Source: Sphingobium sp. TCM1 (GTDB taxonomy: Bacteria > Pseudomonadota > Alphaproteobacteria > Sphingomonadales > Sphingomonadaceae). From it: 56,114 nt of DNA. The notes below the pieces were generated by a model, which was not told the DNA's origin, did no database searches, and saw only the letters and a list, made by a program, of their open reading frames with translations. The stretch's first letter is position 1. Each line of letters opens with the position of its first letter. The translations under genes were made by a program, and so were the position numbers. Positions 47,442-56,005 of this stretch are shown here, piece by piece. The stretch spans positions 1 through 56,114 of the forward strand of contig NZ_LXVX01000040.1 in assembly GCF_001650725.1 (NCBI RefSeq). Direction: 5' to 3'.

Positions 47442-49927
47442 TGTCCTTGCGCGAATATCGCAACAAAGCGGCGAAGCTGTCCGACTTCCTGCCCTGGGCC
47501 GCGCTGGTCGGCGAAGGTGTCGTGCTCAACAAGGACGGATCGTTCCAGCGCACCGCCCAGTTCCGCGGACCCGATCTCGACAGCGCCACCCCGGCCGAGC
47601 TGGTGGCGACCACCGCGCGGCTGAACAATTCGCTGCGCCGCCTGGGCTCGGGTTGGGCGATCTTCGTCGAGGCGCAGCGCACGCCCGCGCTCGAATATCC
47701 CTATGCCGCGTTTCCTGATCCTGTTTCCGCACTCGTGGACATGGAGCGGCGCGAACAGTTCCGTGAGGAGGGAGCCCACTTCGAGAGCGCCTATTATCTG
47801 ACGCTGCTGTGGATGCCGCCCGCCGAGGAAGCCGCGCGCGCCGAGGGCTGGCTTTATGAGGGCCGATCAACCAGCGGCGTCGATCCGTGGGAGCTGCTCA
47901 AGGGTTTCGCGAATCGCAGCGACCGCGTGCTGAACCTGGTCGAGGGCTTCGTGCCCGAGGTCCGCTGGCTTGATGACGCCGAGACGCTGACCTATCTGCA
48001 CAGCACCATCTCCACCCGGCGCCAGCGCGTGCGCGTCCCCGAGACGCCGATGCACTTGGACGCGCTGCTCGCCGACGAGCCGCTGACCGGCGGGCTGGAG
48101 CCGCGCCTTGGCGAGCATCATCTGCGCACGCTCACCATCGTCGGATTCCCGAGCGTCACGTTCCCCGGCCTGCTCGACGAGCTGAACCGGCTCGCCTTCG
48201 AGTATCGCTGGTCCACCCGCGCGATCATGCTCGACAAGACCGACGCGACCAAGCTGTTGACCCGCATCCGTCGCCAGTGGTTCGCCAAGCGCAAATCCGT
48301 CGCCGCCATCTTGAAGGAGGTGATGACCAACGAGGCATCGACGCTGCTCGACAGCGACGCTTCGAACAAGGCCGCCGACGCGGACACCGCCCTGCAGGAG
48401 CTGGGCGCCGACTATGCCGGCATGGCCTATGTCACGGCCACGGTGACGGTCTGGGACCGCGATCCCGCCATCGCCGCCGAGAAGCTGCGGCTGGTCGAAA
48501 AGGTCATTCAGGGCCGCGACTTCACGTGTCTTCCCGAGGGCATGAACGCGATCGAGGCATGGCTGGGGAGCCTACCCGGTCAGACCTACGCCAACGTCCG
48601 CCAGCCCCCGATTTCCACCATCAATCTCGCCCACCTGATCCCCCTGTCAGCGGTATGGGCGGGGCCGGAACGGGACGAGCATTTCGGTGCAGCCCCCTTG
48701 CTCTACGCAAGAACCGAAGGCTCGACCCCGTTCCGGTTTTCCCTTCACGTCGGCGATGTCGGCCACACGCTGATCGTCGGCCCGACCGGCGCCGGCAAGT
48801 CGGTGCTGCTTGCGCTGATGGCGATGCAGTTCCGCCGCTATGAGGGCGCGCAGGTCTTCGCCTTCGACTTCGGCGGCAGCATCCGCGCCGCCGCGATCGG
48901 CATGGGCGGCGACTGGCAGGATCTCGGCGGGATGTTGGCCGACGAGGCGGAGACAGGTGTCCAGCTCCAACCGCTGGCCCATATTGATGACCCCGCCGAG
49001 CGCGCTTGGGCTGCCGAATGGCTGGCGGCGATCTTGGCGTCCGAAGGCGTCCCGGTCGATCCGCAGGCCAAGGAGCATATCTGGTCGGCGCTTGGCTCGC
49101 TGGCCTCCGCGCCCATACCGGAGCGCACGCTGACGGGCCTGGCCGTGCTATTGCAGAGCCAGCAGCTCAAGCAGGCTATTGCGCCTTATTGCATCGGCGG
49201 GCCGTGGGGCCGGCTGCTCGACGCCGAGGCCGAACGCCTCGGCGAGGCATCGGTCCAGGCGTTCGAGACCGAAGGCTTGATCGGCGCCGGGTCGGCGGCC
49301 GCGGTCCTGTCCTATCTGTTCCACCGGATCGAAGGTCGGTTGGACGGCTCGCCCACGCTCATCATCATCGACGAGGGCTGGCTTGTCCTCGACAGCCCGG
49401 ACTTCGCGGCGCAGCTCCGCGAGTGGCTCAAGACGCTCAGGAAGAAGAACGCCAGCGTGGTGTTCGCCACGCAGAGCCTCGCCGACATCGAAACCTCCAA
49501 CATCGCGCCGGCTATCATCGAAAGCTGCCCGACGCGCATCTTCCTTCCGAACGAGCGCGCCGCCGAGCCGCAGATCGCCGCCATCTACGAACGGTTCGGA
49601 CTCAACCCCCGCCAGATCGAAATCCTCGGCCGGGCGACGCCGAAGCGCGACTATTACTGCCAGTCGCGGCGCGGCAACCGGCTGTTCGAGCTGGGGCTGG
49701 GCGAGGTCGCGCTCGCCTTCACCGCCGCCTCTTCCAAGACAGACCAGCTCCGCATCGCCGAGCTGGTTGAGACCCACGGCCGCGAGCGCTTCGCCGCCGA
49801 ATGGCTGCGCCATCGCGGCTGCGCCTGGGCGGTCGAGCTTCTTCCCGAACCTGAACCCGATCCGCTGGCCGGCCGCCGGGAAGATACCGGCCAGCTCCCC
49901 TTAGCCTTGAAGGACATCGAATCATGA
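47438..49927 (+). CDS. trbE: TrbE conjugal-transfer ATPase (VirB4-like)
   Basis: An 829-residue VirB4-class ATPase. The N-terminal CagE/TrbE domain (FLPWAALVGEGVVLNKDGSF, SALVDMERREQF) precedes the motor domain with Walker A IVGPTGAGKSV (about 446-456) and Walker B LIIIDEGWLVLD (about 641-652); KRDYYCQSRRGNRLFEL is the conserved tail motif. It drives pilus and channel assembly. Overlaps both neighbours by four bases. Confidence 0.97.
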   Translation: MMSLREYRNKAAKLSDFLPWAALVGEGVVLNKDGSFQRTAQFRGPDLDSATPAELVATTARLNNSLRRLGSGWAIFVEAQRTPALEYPYAAFPDPVSALVDMERREQFREEGAHFESAYYLTLLWMPPAEEAARAEGWLYEGRSTSGVDPWELLKGFANRSDRVLNLVEGFVPEVRWLDDAETLTYLHSTISTRRQRVRVPETPMHLDALLADEPLTGGLEPRLGEHHLRTLTIVGFPSVTFPGLLDELNRLAFEYRWSTRAIMLDKTDATKLLTRIRRQWFAKRKSVAAILKEVMTNEASTLLDSDASNKAADADTALQELGADYAGMAYVTATVTVWDRDPAIAAEKLRLVEKVIQGRDFTCLPEGMNAIEAWLGSLPGQTYANVRQPPISTINLAHLIPLSAVWAGPERDEHFGAAPLLYARTEGSTPFRFSLHVGDVGHTLIVGPTGAGKSVLLALMAMQFRRYEGAQVFAFDFGGSIRAAAIGMGGDWQDLGGMLADEAETGVQLQPLAHIDDPAERAWAAEWLAAILASEGVPVDPQAKEHIWSALGSLASAPIPERTLTGLAVLLQSQQLKQAIAPYCIGGPWGRLLDAEAERLGEASVQAFETEGLIGAGSAAAVLSYLFHRIEGRLDGSPTLIIIDEGWLVLDSPDFAAQLREWLKTLRKKNASVVFATQSLADIETSNIAPAIIESCPTRIFLPNERAAEPQIAAIYERFGLNPRQIEILGRATPKRDYYCQSRRGNRLFELGLGEVALAFTAASSKTDQLRIAELVETHGRERFAAEWLRHRGCAWAVELLPEPEPDPLAGRREDTGQLPLALKDIES

Positions 49928-50682
49928 AGCCCTGCATCCTCCGCCGTGCCGTGCTGGCCGGCGCCATCGTCACGTCGAGCATGATCGGCATCACCGTCGC
50001 GACGCCGGCGCACGCTCAATTCGGCGGCATCGTCTACGACCCGACCAACTATGCGCAGAACGTGCTGACGGCCGCCCGGTCGCTCCAGCAGATCAACAAT
50101 CAGATCCAGCAAATCCAGAACCAGGCGACGAGCCTCATCAACGAGGCGCGCAATCTAACCTCTCTGCCGTTCAGCTCGCTCCAGCAGTTGCAGCAACAGG
50201 TGCAGCGCACCCAGCAGCTTCTCGGCGAGGCGCAGCGCATCGCCTATGACGTGCAGAATGTCCAACAGGCATTCAGCAACCGCTACAAGGGGGCGGCTCT
50301 CACCGGCACCCACGCGCAGATGGTCGCTAACGCCAATGCGCGCTGGGAGGATAGCGTCGGCGCGTTCGAGGATGCGTTGCGCGTTCAGGCGGGCGTGGTC
50401 GGCAATATTGACGGCGCGCGCACGACGATGGACGGCCTGGTCTCGTCCAGCCAGTCGGCGACGGGCGCGCTCCAAGCCGCGCAGGCGGGCAACCAGCTTC
50501 TCGCGCTGCAATCGCAGCAGCTCGCGGATCTGACTGCGCTTCTTGCTGCGCAGGGTCGAGCGCAGGCGCTGGATTCGGCGCGCAACGCGGCGGTCGAAGC
50601 CGAAAGCCGCGAACGGCGCCGCCGCTTCCTGACGCGGTCCACTGGCTACCAGCCGGGCAACGCAAGCATGTTCCACGACTGA
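49924..50682 (+). CDS. trbJ: TrbJ (VirB5-like) periplasmic/surface pilus protein
   Basis: A 252-residue protein with a signal peptide (ending AHAQ at about residue 36) and a long helical, Gln-rich mature domain (SLQQINNQIQQIQNQ, LQQLQQQVQRTQQL) as in TrbJ/VirB5. It probably sits at the pilus tip and helps adhesion. The C-terminal basic SRERRRRFLTRSTGYQPG is typical. Confidence 0.93.
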   Translation: MKPCILRRAVLAGAIVTSSMIGITVATPAHAQFGGIVYDPTNYAQNVLTAARSLQQINNQIQQIQNQATSLINEARNLTSLPFSSLQQLQQQVQRTQQLLGEAQRIAYDVQNVQQAFSNRYKGAALTGTHAQMVANANARWEDSVGAFEDALRVQAGVVGNIDGARTTMDGLVSSSQSATGALQAAQAGNQLLALQSQQLADLTALLAAQGRAQALDSARNAAVEAESRERRRRFLTRSTGYQPGNASMFHD

Positions 50683-50686
50683 GCCG

Positions 50687-50992
50687 ATGGACACCAAGCT
50701 CCTCGCGCGCATCGGCGCCATCATCTTCATCGCCATCGCCATCACGATGACGGCGATCGAGATGAGCCGCGCGCCTGAGCCCGCGCGCGACGAGCCGGCG
50801 GCCGTCGCCGACACTTCGCCGACGGTCGACCCGCTGCTAATCGAGCTGCGCCGCTGTCAGTCGCTTGGACAAGCTGGCGCGAGCGATTCCGCTTGCCTGC
50901 GCGCTTGGGCCGAGAACCGTCGTCGGTTCCTGGCACCCGGCGCGCGGCCCGCCGCGCGCATCGCCGAAGACGCTTCGGCACAGGAGAACTGA
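50687..50992 (+). CDS. trbK: TrbK-alt family protein, putative entry exclusion
   Basis: A 101-residue protein with one N-terminal membrane helix (about 7-25) and a small periplasmic domain with two Cys (ELRRCQSLGQAGASDSACL) followed by WAENRRRFL. This is the TrbK-alt pattern; TrbK prevents redundant conjugation into cells already carrying the element. It lies four bases after trbJ and two before trbL. A second protein of similar pattern is encoded on the other strand at 55454. Confidence 0.88.
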   Translation: MDTKLLARIGAIIFIAIAITMTAIEMSRAPEPARDEPAAVADTSPTVDPLLIELRRCQSLGQAGASDSACLRAWAENRRRFLAPGARPAARIAEDASAQEN

Positions 50993-50993
50993 C

Positions 50994-52304
50994 ATGGGCG
51001 GCACCGGCGTCGTCGATCGCTTTCTGGATGTCTTCACCCGCTACATCGACAGCGGGTTCGGCCTGCTCGGCGGCGAGGTGGCGTTCATCGCCACGACGCT
51101 GATCGTCATCGACGTGACCTTGGCCGCTCTGTTCTGGAGCTGGGGCGCCGACGACGACATCCTCGCCCGCCTCATCAAGAAGACGCTGTTCGTCGGTGTC
51201 TTCGCCTATATCATCGGCAACTGGAACAGCCTGGCGCGCATCGTCTTCGAGAGCTTCGCCGGGCTCGGCCTGAAAGCGTCCGGCACCGGCTTCACCGCCG
51301 CCGAGCTGCTCCAGCCCGGCCGTGTCGCCCAGGTCGGCCTGGAGGCCGGCGAACCGATCCTCCAGTCCATCTCCGACCTGATGGGCTGGGTCGCGTTCTT
51401 CGAGAACTTCATCCAGATCGCGGTGCTGCTGTTCGCTTGGGCGCTGGTCATCCTCGCCTTCTTTATTCTGTCGATCCAGCTTTTCATCACCTTGATCGAG
51501 TTCAAGCTGGCGACGCTCGCGGGCTTCGTGCTCATCCCATTCGGCCTGTTCGGCAAGACGGCCTTCATGGCCGAGCGGGTGCTGGGGCTGGTCATCTCGT
51601 CGGGCGTCAAGGTGCTGGTGCTCGCCGTCATCGTCGGCATCGGCTCGACGCTGTTCGACGAGTTCCGCGCCGGCTTCGGGGGCGCACAGCCGAGCATTGA
51701 GGATGCGATGGCGGTAGCGCTTGCCTCGCTCTGCCTGCTCGGCCTCGGCATCTTCGGGCCGAGCATCGCCAACGGCATCGTTTCGGGTGGCCCCGCGCTG
51801 GGCGCCGGCGCTGCGGCCGGAACCGTGCTCGCGGCCGGTGGCGCCCTGGTCGGCGGTGCGGCCGCCGCCCGTCTTGGCGCTGGCGCGATGGCTGGAGCCG
51901 TTGGCGGTGCGGCTCGAGGCGCGGCCTTTACCTCCGGCGCCGCCAACAGCGCCTATGCCCTTGGCTCCGGCGGAAAGACCGGCGCGGCCGCAGCAGCGGG
52001 CGGCGCGGCAGGCGTCGGCAAAGCCGCCGTCGGCGCGGCCATGTCCCCGCTGCGCAAGGCCGCGGCCTCGCTCAAGGACAGCTACCGCTCGGGCGGTCGC
52101 GCCGCCGTCACCGCCACCGGCGGTTCCATTTCGGGCGGCAGTGGGGCGCCGTCGCCGGAGGCTTCCGGCGGTTCGCCCGCATGGGCCGCCGCGATGAAGC
52201 GCCGTCAGACCATGACCCACGGCGCGACCGTCGCCGCCCACACGCTGCGCTCGGGCGATGGCGGCGGCAGCGGCGCATCGGTCGATGTCAGCCAGAAGGA
52301 TTGA
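50994..52304 (+). CDS. trbL: TrbL (VirB6-like) polytopic channel subunit
   Basis: A 436-residue inner-membrane protein with about six helices in the first 270 residues (for example VAFIATTLIVIDVTLAALFW and IQIAVLLFAWALVILAFFI), then a long Gly/Ala-rich low-complexity region (about 265-380) and a hydrophilic tail. This is the normal TrbL layout. It forms the membrane part of the translocation path. The ATG at 50994 is preferred; the frame upstream overlaps trbK without similarity. Confidence 0.95.
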   Translation: MGGTGVVDRFLDVFTRYIDSGFGLLGGEVAFIATTLIVIDVTLAALFWSWGADDDILARLIKKTLFVGVFAYIIGNWNSLARIVFESFAGLGLKASGTGFTAAELLQPGRVAQVGLEAGEPILQSISDLMGWVAFFENFIQIAVLLFAWALVILAFFILSIQLFITLIEFKLATLAGFVLIPFGLFGKTAFMAERVLGLVISSGVKVLVLAVIVGIGSTLFDEFRAGFGGAQPSIEDAMAVALASLCLLGLGIFGPSIANGIVSGGPALGAGAAAGTVLAAGGALVGGAAAARLGAGAMAGAVGGAARGAAFTSGAANSAYALGSGGKTGAAAAAGGAAGVGKAAVGAAMSPLRKAAASLKDSYRSGGRAAVTATGGSISGGSGAPSPEASGGSPAWAAAMKRRQTMTHGATVAAHTLRSGDGGGSGASVDVSQKD

Positions 52305-52307
52305 TCC

Positions 52308-52991
52308 ATGTTTAGACGCCCCAACAACCGATACGGACAAACGCCCGAGCCAACGACCCCATACCAGCGCGCGGCGCAGGTATGGGATGACCGGATCGGA
52401 TCATCCCGCGTCCAGGCGAAAAACTGGCGGCTCGCCTTCTTCGGCGCCCTCGCTCTTTCGGGCGGCCTTGCCGGTGGCCTAGTCTGGCAGTCGGCGCGCG
52501 GCCATATCGTCCCTTGGGTCGTGCAGGTCGATCGGCTGGGCGAGGCGCAGGCGGTAGCCCCGGCCGAGCCCGGCTACCGCCCGACTGACCCGCAGGTCGC
52601 GTTCCACCTGGCGCGCTTCATCGAGCAGGTCCGCTCGATCCCCGCCGATCCCGTCATCGTCCGCCAGAACTGGCTTCGCGCCTACGACTTCACGACCGAC
52701 AAGGGCGCGCTGTTCCTCAATGACTATGCGCGAACCAACGACCCGTTCGCCAATGTGGGCCGGGTGCAGGTCGCGGTGGACGTGTCCAGCGTCATCCGGG
52801 CTTCGCCCGACAGTTTCCGCGTCGCCTGGACCGAGCGCCGCTATCAGGACGGCAGCCTCGCCGCCACCGAACGCTGGTCCGCGATCCTCACCGTCGTCGT
52901 GCAGCCTCCACGCACGCCTGACGCCCTGCGCAAGAATCCGCTCGGCGTCTTCGTCAATGCTCTCAACTGGTCGAAGGAGCTGTCACAATGA
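52308..52991 (+). CDS. trbF: TrbF (VirB8-like) channel scaffold protein
   Basis: A 227-residue bitopic protein: a short cytoplasmic segment, one membrane helix (about 44-63), and an NTF2-like periplasmic VirB8 domain (QVDRLGEAQAV, VSSVIRASPDSFRVAWTERRY, ERWSAILTVVVQPP). Its TrbF/VirB8 fold nucleates the channel. Overlaps trbG by four bases. Confidence 0.95.
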   Translation: MFRRPNNRYGQTPEPTTPYQRAAQVWDDRIGSSRVQAKNWRLAFFGALALSGGLAGGLVWQSARGHIVPWVVQVDRLGEAQAVAPAEPGYRPTDPQVAFHLARFIEQVRSIPADPVIVRQNWLRAYDFTTDKGALFLNDYARTNDPFANVGRVQVAVDVSSVIRASPDSFRVAWTERRYQDGSLAATERWSAILTVVVQPPRTPDALRKNPLGVFVNALNWSKELSQ

Positions 52992-54004
52992 CCGCCAGTC
53001 CGTTCCGCCGCGCCGCATCGGCCGCGCTGCTCGTCTCCGCGTCCGCGCTCGCCGGCTGCGCCACCACATCGGCGAAGCCACCCGCCATCGCCTATGACGA
53101 TCCGGCGCCTGAGATTGCCGCCAGCCCCGCGCCGGAGCCGCCGCGTGCGGTCGAGGTGGTGACGATCCCCGAGCCGCTGCCGCTTCCCGGCCAGTTGAAG
53201 CCGGTGACGGAAAGCGCATCGCCGCCTGAACCCGCCGATCCGCGCAAGCGCGTCGGCGCGGCGAACGCCGCCGCCCGCGTGCAGCCGGTGCGCGACGGCT
53301 TCCTCAACGCGATCCAGCAATATCCCTGGACTGATGGCGCGCTCTATCAGGTCTATACCGCGCCCGGCCAGGTGACGGACATCGCCTTGCAGGAGGGCGA
53401 GCAACTCGTGGGGCCGGGGCCGGTCGCCGCCGGTGACACCGTGCGCTGGATCATCGGCGACACGGTGAGCGGCAGCGGCGCCACGGCCCGCGTGCATATC
53501 CTCGTGAAGCCAACGCGGCCCGACCTTGCCACCAACCTCGTCATCAACACCGACCGTCGCACCTATCATCTGGAGCTGCGCGCCACGGCCGCGACCTACA
53601 TGGCGTCGGTGAGCTGGACCTATCCGCAGGACGCAGTGATCGCCTTGCAGGGCCGCAATACGGTCGCCGCAGCCGTAGCGCCGGTGGCAACTGGCGTCGA
53701 CGTATCGGCGCTCAACTTTCGCTACCGAATCGAGGGCAACCGCGCGCCGTGGCGTCCGGCCCGAGCGTTCGACGACGGACGACAGGTATTCATCGAGTTT
53801 CCAGCCGGAATCTCGCAGGGCGAGATGCCGCCATTGTTCGTGACCGGCGCGGCTGGAGATGCCGAACTGGTCAATTACCGCGTGCAGGGCCGCTACATGG
53901 TTGTCGATCGCCTCTTCGCGGCCGCCGAGCTGCGCCTGGGCGATCGGCGAAGCGAACAGCGCGTCCGCATCGTGCGAGACGACGGACGGCGGGGGCGGCC
54001 GTGA
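52988..54004 (+). CDS. trbG: TrbG (VirB9-like) outer-membrane core lipoprotein
   Basis: A 338-residue protein with a lipoprotein signal (LAGC lipobox, Cys at about residue 24), a proline-rich stretch, and two beta domains of the VirB9/CagX type (LYQVYTAPGQVTDIALQEGE and the C-terminal RVQGRYMVVDRLFAAAELRLG). It joins TrbI to build the outer-membrane core. Its stop codon overlaps the trbI GTG start. Confidence 0.95.
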   Translation: MTASPFRRAASAALLVSASALAGCATTSAKPPAIAYDDPAPEIAASPAPEPPRAVEVVTIPEPLPLPGQLKPVTESASPPEPADPRKRVGAANAAARVQPVRDGFLNAIQQYPWTDGALYQVYTAPGQVTDIALQEGEQLVGPGPVAAGDTVRWIIGDTVSGSGATARVHILVKPTRPDLATNLVINTDRRTYHLELRATAATYMASVSWTYPQDAVIALQGRNTVAAAVAPVATGVDVSALNFRYRIEGNRAPWRPARAFDDGRQVFIEFPAGISQGEMPPLFVTGAAGDAELVNYRVQGRYMVVDRLFAAAELRLGDRRSEQRVRIVRDDGRRGRP

Positions 54005-55218
54005 GCGAGCCCGTAGACACCCCGGCCACCGCGTCCGCCGCGCTCCGTTCAGATTCCCAAGCCTTTCAGCTTCGCGGAGACCCGCCGCGCGTCATGCGCC
54101 TGTCGCGCAAGGCGCTCGCCGTCGTTGGCGTCGCCGCCGGCCTCGGGATCGGCGGCTCGCTGATCTATGCGCTGCGGCCGCCCGGCGAGAAGACCGCGCA
54201 GGAACTCTACAACACTGACAGCAGGGCCACGGCCGAGACCATCACGTCCGGGCCGCGCGACTATGCGCAGGCGCCCCGGCTCGGCCCACCGCTGCCCGGC
54301 GACCTCGGCGGCCCGATCGTGGCGGCGCAGCAGCGCGGCGAGAACGTGCCCGTGCCGTCGATCGGCGCACAGCCAGGTCAACCCGATCCTCGCGCTCAGG
54401 CGGCCGAAGCCGCTCGCCAGCGCGCGCAACAAGAGCGCGACGCGGCTCGCACCAGCTCGGTCTTCCTCGGCAGCGGCGGGGGCACGGCCTCCGCATCGGC
54501 TCCGGCACTGCCCGCCATGGCCGCGCCGAGCCCGGCGGCTCCAACGACGACCGATGCGGCGGCGCAAGGCGACCGGGCCGCAAAGCGTGCCTTCATGGCG
54601 CAGGCGTCAAGTCAGCGCACGGTCAGCGTCGAGCGACTCACGGCTCCGGCATCCCCTAACATCGTGCAGGCCGGCAGCATCATCCCGGCTGCGCTCATCA
54701 CCGGCGTCCGTTCGGACCTGCCCGGCCAGATCACCGCCCAGGTGACGGCCAACGTCTATGACAGCCCGACCGGGCGCATCCTGCTTATTCCTCAGGGCGC
54801 GCGGCTGATCGGCGAGTACGACAGCGAGATCGCCGCTGGGCAGACCCGCGTGCTGCTCGCCTGGGACCGTCTAATCATGCCGGACGGCCGCTCGATCGTT
54901 CTCGAGCGCCAGCCCGGCGCGGACGGCGCTGGCTTCGCCGGCCTGCAGGACGGCGTGAACGAGCATTGGGGCAATCTTCTCAAAGCCGCCGCCGTCTCAA
55001 CGCTGCTCGGCGTTGGCGCGGAACTGGGCGCGGACAGCGAAGATGACCTGACCCGCGCGCTGCGTCGCGGATCGCAGGACACCATCAATCAGACCGGTCA
55101 GCAGATCGTGCGCCGGCAGTTGAACGTGCAGCCGACGCTCACCATCCGGCCGGGCCACCCGTTGCGCGTGGTCATCACCCGCGACCTCGTGCTCGAACCC
55201 ATCGGAGGAACGCGATGA
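54001..55218 (+). CDS. trbI: TrbI (VirB10-like) channel-spanning protein
   Basis: A 405-residue VirB10 family protein. One membrane helix (about 38-58) is followed by a proline/alanine-rich periplasmic linker and the C-terminal beta-barrel domain (IVQAGSIIPAALITGVRSDL, NVYDSPTGRILLIPQGARLIGEYDS, GQTRVLLAWDRLIMPDGRSI). The initiator is GTG at 54001 within GTGA, overlapping the trbG stop; the longer ATG frame upstream is inside trbG. It ends overlapping the DUF2274 start. Confidence 0.95.
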   Translation: MSEPVDTPATASAALRSDSQAFQLRGDPPRVMRLSRKALAVVGVAAGLGIGGSLIYALRPPGEKTAQELYNTDSRATAETITSGPRDYAQAPRLGPPLPGDLGGPIVAAQQRGENVPVPSIGAQPGQPDPRAQAAEAARQRAQQERDAARTSSVFLGSGGGTASASAPALPAMAAPSPAAPTTTDAAAQGDRAAKRAFMAQASSQRTVSVERLTAPASPNIVQAGSIIPAALITGVRSDLPGQITAQVTANVYDSPTGRILLIPQGARLIGEYDSEIAAGQTRVLLAWDRLIMPDGRSIVLERQPGADGAGFAGLQDGVNEHWGNLLKAAAVSTLLGVGAELGADSEDDLTRALRRGSQDTINQTGQQIVRRQLNVQPTLTIRPGHPLRVVITRDLVLEPIGGTR

Positions 55219-55439
55219 CGAAGTTGAAGCTGGGGCCGCTCGCCGACGACCGGCCGGTGAAGCTCGCCGTGGAGCTTCCCGCCGCCGTCCACCGCGATCT
55301 TGCCGCCTATGCCACCGCGCTGGCGGCGGAGACCGGCGGCGAGGCTGTGACGCCGGAGAAGCTGGTTGCGCCGATGCTCGCGCGGTTCATGGCGAGCGAC
55401 CGTGGCTTTGCGCGCGGGCGGCGTAGCGCTAAAGCCTGA
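55215..55439 (+). CDS. DUF2274 protein closing the trb operon
   Basis: A 74-residue protein of the DUF2274 family, which regularly follows trbI in ICEs and IncP-type plasmids. KLKLGPLADDRPVKLAVELPAAVHRDL resembles an atypical ribbon-helix-helix strand plus helix, and VTPEKLVAPMLARFMASDRGF the second helix. It overlaps trbI by four bases. Probably a DNA-binding regulator of the operon; unproven. Confidence 0.88.
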   Translation: MTKLKLGPLADDRPVKLAVELPAAVHRDLAAYATALAAETGGEAVTPEKLVAPMLARFMASDRGFARGRRSAKA

Positions 55440-55453
55440 GCGCCGCGAGAGGA

Positions 55454-55762
55454 TCAGTTGCCGAGGAAGCGCCTGCGGCGTTCAGCGGCATCGACCTTGA
55501 TGATCGCTTCTTCGGCCGTTGCGCATTCGCCGCCACGGACCGAGCCGTCGCGGCATCCGGCAGCGACCTGACGGGCCTCGTCGATATTCGCCATGAAATA
55601 CTGCGTCCCACGCGCCTCGCTCGATAGAGGGACCGCAGGCGGAGCGGTAGCGGCTATCGCGGCCTGCTCCGCTGGCGCGATAACCGGCCGCAACAAATAT
55701 CCGCCTGAGAAACCGATGACCAAGGTGACGAGCACGATAATGATTGTCTTGCCTTGCCCCAT
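55454..55762 (-). CDS. Single-helix membrane protein, EexN/TrbK-like
   Basis: A 102-residue protein with one N-terminal membrane helix (about 6-26) and a small extracytoplasmic domain: EARQVAAGCRDGSVRGGECATAEEAI with two Cys about nine residues apart, then ERRRRFLGN. This resembles the entry-exclusion families EexN and TrbK and is comparable in design to the trbK gene at 50687. It is transcribed opposite to the trb operon, 15 bases from the DUF2274 stop. A second exclusion or mating-pair protein is possible. Confidence 0.75.
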   Translation of the reverse strand: MGQGKTIIIVLVTLVIGFSGGYLLRPVIAPAEQAAIAATAPPAVPLSSEARGTQYFMANIDEARQVAAGCRDGSVRGGECATAEEAIIKVDAAERRRRFLGN

Positions 55763-55792
55763 GACAGTAACTCCATGAACTGGCAGTCAAAT

Positions 55793-56005
55793 TTACTGAA
55801 ATCTCTGCGCGAAATCAAAAGAGAGCGCGTAGCGTGCTTTGATGAATTCAAGGAAACGCCGTAGCGCCGGGTTGTCGTTGTCAGCGCGCCAGCAGCCGGA
55901 ATGGCCCGTTAAGGCCGGCCCCTGTTCGCCGTGTATCGCTCGATAGACGACATCGGGATAGCGCGCTCCGGTTGAGCCTTCGCAAACGATGCTGATGCCA
56001 GAGCT
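55793..56005 (-). pseudogene. 3' fragment of a LysR-family regulator, cut by an IS21-family end
   Basis: Read on the minus strand, 71 codons encode the end of a LysR effector-binding domain (SGISIVCEGSTGARYPDVVY, then WRADNDNPALRRFLEFIKAR and a TAA stop at 55793-55795). The frame meets a stop a few bases into the insertion sequence at about 56012. The N-terminal helix-turn-helix and most of the effector domain are missing from the window, so the gene is disrupted by the insertion. The original target is unknown. Confidence 0.8.

Noticed and set aside
50742..52340. Minus-strand open frame of 532 codons
   Set aside because: Antisense of trbK and trbL; low-complexity Gly/Arg/Ala composition mirrors the Gly/Ala-rich TrbL tail.
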